From: Trypanosoma brucei gambiense DAL972
Lineage: Eukaryota > Euglenozoa > Kinetoplastea > Trypanosomatida > Trypanosomatidae
Length of the DNA: 64,000 nt
NCBI RefSeq assembly: GCF_000210295.1
Contig: NC_026741.1
Span: 496,001-560,000, forward strand
Direction of reading: 5' to 3'
Shown here: piece by piece, positions 59,435-64,000 of the stretch
Layout of the letters: every line of letters starts with the position of its first letter
Position numbering within the stretch: the first letter of the stretch is position 1
Position numbers and translations under genes: made by a program
Notes under the pieces: generated by a model
Seen by the model: only the letters and a program-made list of their open reading frames with translations
What the model was told of the DNA's origin: nothing
The model's database searches: none

Positions 59435-60711
59435 TGAGCACTCCATGGCGAGTGGAAAGGAATGGAAAGGCATGAGAACTCCCGAAGCCTAGGCCGAGTA
59501 GGCTGAAGGTACCTCATGCAAATTAACATAGGCGTGGGTACCAACGAAAGGCGGAGAAAAGACGTCCAAGGAACAAAGAAAAACGGGGATGGGGATGGGG
59601 CCACGAACGGTAACACTGCGGCAGAATGGGTGCTCTTTTACATCGCTCGTTTGCTTCGTTTCCGACCTTGTTTTTGTTGGTGCTAGCTGTAGTTGTCTAA
59701 TCAAAAAGTTAAAGAAAAAAAAAAGAAAGGAAACTAAGTGCGGAACTTCGCACCTGCGGTAGGGCAGATGTCGGTCGTTTTAGGCTCCGGTGCATCTCTC
59801 TTTCTTTCGTCTCCCGTCTGTTTGACCCCATACAGTCCGTTTCCGTGTGAAAGGTCCCTACACGAATACCGTGGCATTGAGGAAAGAAATAAATGTGGAA
59901 GGTATTGAAACAGGGAGGCAAACGCCTGACCAGCCATTATGTGACACGATCATTGTTTTGGTGGAGGGGGAGGCGAAAGGGTAGGCGAAATGAGAGAGGT
60001 GTCACTCGTTATTGTTTTGTTTTTGTTTTTGTGTTTTGTCTCCTCTTCTATTGTAAAGCAACTAACGTTCATCTCGGTAAAAAAAAAAAAAGCGGGAAGT
60101 GGAGGACGCAAAAGAGGCGCGGAAAAGGAATTGGGGAAAAACAAGCAGGCGGAGAGAGGATGATGACTACCGCGGAGACAAACACGTATACGAACTCACA
60201 CGGTCAACTTTTATGTATCTATACGTGCAGGGTAGCTGATGGCACGATTTATTGGTGGCGGGAGGTAAACGACGGGAAAGAAAAGAAAAAAAAGGTGGAG
60301 AGGGAGAGGGAGAAGGAAAACGATGTATTAGTGGGCCCAAGCAAAACGGAAGACGAACCGATACAAAGGAAAGGTGAGAAGGGGGAGGGATCGTACACGT
60401 AATTGGTCTTTATTTATAACTTTGTTATCTTGCTTTTCCCACTTCATACTTGTTTTCTGCTCCAAGTTCACACTATTCGTAAGCGGCTGTAAGAAAAGGG
60501 GGCGGAAAAGGCTTAAGGTTTTTTCTTAGTGGTTATCCAAAGACAGTCGTCCGAGGTCGTTCCACCTGCCTACACATGCGGTGGTGCGAGTGTAGATTTA
60601 GGTGTGTATCCTTCTATTACTTTGTCTGAATTTCATTTACATGTTGTTTCGTGTTTCCTAAAAGGGCTGTTCCCCTCTGTTTTCCAGTAAAAACGTATCC
60701 ACAAACGAACG

Positions 60712-60746
<35 letters not shown>

Positions 60747-60747
60747 A
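60712..60747. repeat. (TA)n(TG)n compound microsatellite
   Basis: About 8 TA units pass directly into about 9-10 TG units. Confidence 0.95.
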
Positions 60748-61736
60748 TTTGCGAATGTATTTTGTCCCCCACTGAGAATGGAAAGGTATTAAGGATTTAC
60801 GGCGTCTCGTCGTTCGGCGATATCATTTCATTATGTCCCTCACTCGCTTTGTCTTTCTTGTTCCTAAAGCGCGTAATTCTTCGTTTCTTTTTTTTCTTTT
60901 TTCTTTCCTACTCCTTTTGTTATTATTGTTGTTGTTGTTGTTTTTTTTTTTTTCATTGGTTTATTGGTTGGTTTGTTTCTTTCGCTCTTATTGTTCAACC
61001 GACACGTGCACGTCGTGTGGGAATGGAGAGAAAAGCATACGTGCCTTGCCGCTTCGGGCGCAGAACCTCGTGACTCAACCGTATAATTTGTAGACTGAAG
61101 CAAACGAGAAGACCCCCAAAAGAAAAAAACGAAAGTGGAGAAGAGTTTATTTTGGGGTGTAGTTCCGGGGAGCGGCGGCTAAGACAATGATGCAGGGAAG
61201 CGAAAAGGAAGAAAAGATGTGTGCACGTTGTTATGCTTGCAATTTTTTTTTTGCCATTATCTCTCTTTTTTGTTTTTGTTTTTCGTTTCACGTGTCGGTT
61301 ATGCTTAATTTCGAGGTTGAGCTAAGCCCTCGTGTGACAGAAGTACTTACACTAAATCCATTCAAAAGAAACAACAGGGAGGGAAGGGGGGGAACTGAAT
61401 TCGCTTGTGCCCCTGCAGTTGTCATTGATTCTTTTTTCTTTTCCTCTGTTCATCCCCTTTTCTCCATGTGTGAAAAGCCATCCACTTCTTTAAGCAAAAA
61501 CTATTGTTTTTGAAGAGCAAACACATGCAAGGAAGAAAGCGCTGGCCTCTTTTTGTGATGTTATGTGGTATACTGACACTGATACTGACTCGTTGAAGCG
61601 AACGCTAAAACCACTAATCGGACAGAAGAGGGGTCATGCAAACACGGCTATTTGCACTTACAATCATATACTCGTAGCCACGTGAAGGAGGATCGTTGCA
61701 TTTACTTACAGAATACTCTTACAGAGCGATTGGTCA

Positions 61737-61755
61737 TTTATATATATATATATAT

Positions 61756-61802
<47 letters not shown>
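61737..61802. repeat. (TA)n followed by (TTTA)n tetranucleotide array
   Basis: About eight TA units are followed by about 12 TTTA units, the longest microsatellite in the window. Confidence 0.97.
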
Positions 61803-62454
61803 TACGAGTGAAATGCCCCAGCAGGGTTTGCACACCGTCTCCCGCATGCACGCCAACTTCACGATGGTTGAAGAATCACCACTGCATGCTCAGCTCAATA
61901 TCATCCCCAGCTGTTGTGGGCTGAGGATGCGCTGAAGGCTTTGATTTCATTACGTGAAAAACTCTCGCCACATTTGGTTCATCGCTCCCACATATGCAAA
62001 AGCTGGCCTTCGCCGGTCATCTTCGTTCCTCCCCTTTTGAAGGCAAGATGGCGCTTCCCTTTTGCGGGGGGCAAGTGAGACAAAACGAAAAAAAAAAAAG
62101 ACAACATTTTTTTCTGGGCGTCCAGACCATGAAACTCGGAGAGTGGTCGAATTTCGTCTGTTTGTCCCTCTCTTTAGTATATTTTACGCAGGCTCGGGCT
62201 TTCCCTTCCGAAACGCTCATCCATCGCGACGCTAACATTCATGCAACTACAAATCTCACTGTGCCGTTACATCATCGCTTTAGCCCCCACTACTTACCTG
62301 CATTATATCTCTTATGTCCACATCCACATCTTCATCTTTCCTTCAATAGTTGTGCTCTTAGGGAGTGTAATTGACGCCTAGTGGATTTTGTTAGTTCCCT
62401 CCTCTACAAAATCGGGTGGTGCTCCTCTCACTTACTTAAACACGTAAACACATC

Positions 62455-62456
62455 AG
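62455..62456 (+). promoter_or_regulatory. Candidate spliced-leader acceptor AG
   Basis: This CAG lies six bases before the ATG at 62463, after a CT-rich stretch (62420-62436). An earlier AG at about 62360 also follows a pyrimidine tract. Confidence 0.4.
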
Positions 62457-62462
62457 TACGGG

Positions 62463-62807
62463 ATGGGCATAGAAACGTGGAAGGTTTTCCCGAGCATTCT
62501 CACGGAATACCCGAAGCACGGTGTTCCACTCCCTTGCTCGGATCAAAACCCACGCTTGAAATGCCCTGAGACGCGGTGGGCGAGAGATTTTTGCCTCGCA
62601 CAGGGTGGTAACTGCGAGTATAAAATAGAGGCACATTTCGACTGTCTTGAGCAGTATTATCCACCAGAGAAGGTTATGCAGTTGCGCAAGGCATTTAAAC
62701 CGAACACCTTGGACTACCCAACGAGCGACACGTACATTCGTTATCGACATTTCTACATTGGTGCCGGTTGGATGGGGGGAAAGCGCGGGTGGGAAGGCAC
62801 GGCGTAA
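62463..62807 (+). CDS. Twin CX9C (CHCH-type) protein, probably mitochondrial intermembrane space
   Basis: This is a 114-residue protein. Four cysteines form two exact C-x9-C pairs, CPETRWARDFC and CEYKIEAHFDC, separated by the six-residue loop LAQGGN. This is the helix-turn-helix of proteins oxidised on import by the disulfide relay (Erv1 in trypanosomes, which lack Mia40). Such proteins are respiratory-complex subunits (for example NDUFA8, NDUFS5 or COX6B types) or assembly factors. An additional Cys lies near residue 25 in PLPCSDQNP. There is no presequence, as expected for this import route. The C-terminus is aromatic and Gly-rich (RYRHFYIGAGWMGG). Complex membership is undetermined. Confidence 0.85.
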   Translation: MGIETWKVFPSILTEYPKHGVPLPCSDQNPRLKCPETRWARDFCLAQGGNCEYKIEAHFDCLEQYYPPEKVMQLRKAFKPNTLDYPTSDTYIRYRHFYIGAGWMGGKRGWEGTA

Positions 62808-63578
62808 GGGTTGTGATGTTGTCATCTCCAAAGAGAAAAAAAAAAAGAAGAAGGTTTCTTGTGCATTCTTGACCCTAGAAAGTACGGTTCTCTCCCAGGA
62901 GGTTGTTGTTCGTAGTTGAGGAAAAGCGTGGGTTGTGGTGCGTGTGGTAGCAAAACATGTAATCGTAGTAACACCTGATGGATGATAGCATGGCGGGAGG
63001 TTGTGAGAAGGGGAATAAATGTAAGGTCAGATTAGTAGGGAGAGACTTATATAAAAAGTTTTTTAGTGCTATGGCGGCTTTTTCTTCTCTCCCGCCGCAG
63101 GTCCATTCATACGTTTTTCATCGTTAAAATTTTTAGTTTAGCGTATGGTTGTTTGCCCGACGCTGAAGTGTAGCTGCACCGGTACGCCGCACACTTGCAG
63201 AGAAATTCGTGCGGGGAGGTCGCATTATGACGCGACCAAATGCAACGGTTGGAAGGACTGTTGCGTCTGGAGGAAGTGGAGTGCAAGAGAAGACACACTT
63301 AACCTGCCCCATCATCCTTTTTTTTTTGTGTTGACCCCAACTGCTTCATCATCCACCATCTCCCTTTCCCGCTTCCTTTCACGAATAGTTTGTGGACCGT
63401 GGTGCATATTACGGTTCTAGGGAAAGTGAGTAGTTACCGTCTACGCTAGCTTTTTTACGCGGAAAGAAGCATACATTTGAAGCAAAAGTAGGTTTATTTA
63501 GAAGGGTAAAGGAACGAAAAGGCTCAAGTTTAAGAAAGGAACTACTACAACAATTACAACAGGTTAATCAAAAGGATA
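62808..63578. other. Spacer with two pyrimidine-AG signals before the thiolase gene
   Basis: This 771-base spacer has acceptor signals at 63099-63100 and 63387-63388. A Cys-rich 91-codon ORF (63145-63420) lies between but runs through the second tract, so I do not call it a gene. Confidence 0.55.
63387..63388 (+). promoter_or_regulatory. Spliced-leader acceptor AG of the thiolase gene
   Basis: A long CT-rich tract (63341-63380) ends in ATAG. The first ATG after it is the thiolase start at 63579. Confidence 0.55.
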
Positions 63579-64000
63579 ATGCTCCGTCGTACGTCCTCCA
63601 CATTTTCAGCAAAGCGAGTATTTGTTGTGGGTGGGCATATTACAACGTTTGTGGGCAAAGGGTCACCACTTTTTATCGATAAAAAACACCCCGATTTTGG
63701 CAAGAAGGAAAACAAAACACTGGAGGAACTTCTGGCAGAGAGCATAAATGGAGCACTGCAAAACACGGGTCTGCACGACGGCCGTGCGGCGCTCGTTGAC
63801 AAACTTGTCGTCGGAAACTTCCTTGGCGAGTTGTTCTCTTCTCAAGGGCACCTTGGTCCGGCAGCGGTTGGCAGTCTCTCCGGCAGCAACAGTTCTGCCT
63901 TCCTAAACAAACCAGCTGTGCGCGTCGAGGGTGCGTGTGCAAGTGGTGGCCTCGCTGTGCAGTCCGCATGGGAGGCACTACTCGCCGGTACTTCACAAAT
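63579..64000 (+). CDS. SCP2/3-ketoacyl-CoA thiolase-type enzyme, 3' end outside the window
   Basis: Thiolases of this type condense or cleave acyl-CoA units. From the ATG at 63579 the frame runs to the window edge with about 140 codons and no stop. The N-terminus (MLRRTSSTFSAKRVFVVGGH) is basic and Ser/Thr-rich, a plausible mitochondrial presequence. A thiolase fold start follows (VFVVGGHITTFVGKG), then VDKLVVGNFLGELFSSQGHL. The active-site block GACASGGLAVQSAW near the end contains the acyl-accepting Cys. The pattern with CASGG is that of the SCP2-thiolase branch. It follows acetyl-CoA synthetase in the unit, both enzymes of acetyl-CoA metabolism. Confidence 0.9.
   Translation, partial: MLRRTSSTFSAKRVFVVGGHITTFVGKGSPLFIDKKHPDFGKKENKTLEELLAESINGALQNTGLHDGRAALVDKLVVGNFLGELFSSQGHLGPAAVGSLSGSNSSAFLNKPAVRVEGACASGGLAVQSAWEALLAGTSQ

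Larger units (their letters stand above)
59435..62462. other. 3 kb gene-poor region with simple repeats
   Basis: This is the longest gap in the window. It holds A-runs (59715-59725, 60080-60091), a TA/TG array (60712-60747), T tracts around 60888-60952, a TA/TTTA array (61737-61802) and several short ORFs of skewed composition. The + strand ORF 59893-60402 is Lys/Arg/Glu-rich and that of 61994-62374 is Ser/His-rich; neither is convincing. No RNA gene was recognised. It may contain long UTRs, a small non-coding RNA, or a decayed gene. Confidence 0.55.

Noticed and set aside
59893..60402. 169-codon + strand ORF
   Set aside because: Lys/Arg/Glu runs and a T-run-derived Phe/Val stretch make it look like purine-rich spacer read as protein.
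61652..61924. ORF with repeated Tyr-Ile and Leu-Phe-Ile-Tyr units
   Set aside because: It is the translation of the TA and TTTA microsatellite.
63145..63420. Cys-rich 91-codon ORF upstream of the thiolase
   Set aside because: It runs through the pyrimidine tract that serves the thiolase gene, so an mRNA containing all of it is improbable.
1..64000. CRISPR arrays, bacterial-type operons, ribosome binding sites or rho-independent terminators
   Set aside because: The organism is eukaryotic; no direct-repeat/spacer array is present and short hairpins with T-runs are UTR sequence.

Overview
The window looks like a stretch of a kinetoplastid nuclear genome, and I recognise it as Trypanosoma brucei, most likely chromosome 8. 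Every convincing gene lies on the + strand, none has an intron, genes are separated by roughly 0.25-3 kb of T-rich, microsatellite-rich sequence, and most start codons have a pyrimidine tract plus AG upstream, as expected for spliced-leader trans-splicing in one polycistronic unit. The species call rests on recognising the Dicer-like protein DCL1, an AMPK beta subunit, the AMP-forming acetyl-CoA synthetase and a following SCP2-type thiolase; it is from memory, not from a search.

Layout. 1-8.4 kb: 3' part of a giant BEACH/WD40 protein. 9.5-20.5 kb: small genes (an N-terminally acylated 2H/tRNA-ligase-phosphodiesterase-like protein, a SAP18 homologue, a C-terminally anchored protein, V-ATPase subunit G, an F-box-like protein and unknowns). 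20.9-25.8 kb: DCL1. 27.1-30.6 kb: an ABCG-type transporter with a Cys-rich ectodomain. 31.6-36 kb: a 1465-residue protein with a divergent RasGAP-like region. 37.5-41 kb: a glycosyltransferase-like protein, a stand-alone glutathionylspermidine/trypanothione-type amidase and a Gln-rich unknown. 41.6-45.1 kb: a long coiled-coil protein with an acidic tail. 46-54.7 kb: an unknown, AMPK beta, a VMP1/VTT-like membrane protein, a small unknown, steroid 5-alpha-reductase and a SET methyltransferase. 55.1-59.4 kb: an FtsJ/MRM2-type 2'-O-methyltransferase, a type I membrane protein and acetyl-CoA synthetase. 62.5-64 kb: a twin-CX9C protein and the 5' part of an SCP2-type thiolase, cut by the window end.

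The genes do not form a functional operon; their order reflects shared transcription only. Themes are RNA silencing and RNA modification (DCL1, FtsJ, 2H-like protein), acetyl-CoA and lipid metabolism (acetyl-CoA synthetase, thiolase, 5-alpha-reductase), membrane traffic (BEACH, V-ATPase, VMP1-like) and energy signalling (AMPK beta).

The strongest lead is in DCL1. It has one intact and one decayed RNase III domain, then a region carrying all three motifs of the archaeo-eukaryotic primase/PrimPol superfamily in the correct order and spacing. Its start codon also overlaps the stop codon of a 24-codon upstream ORF.
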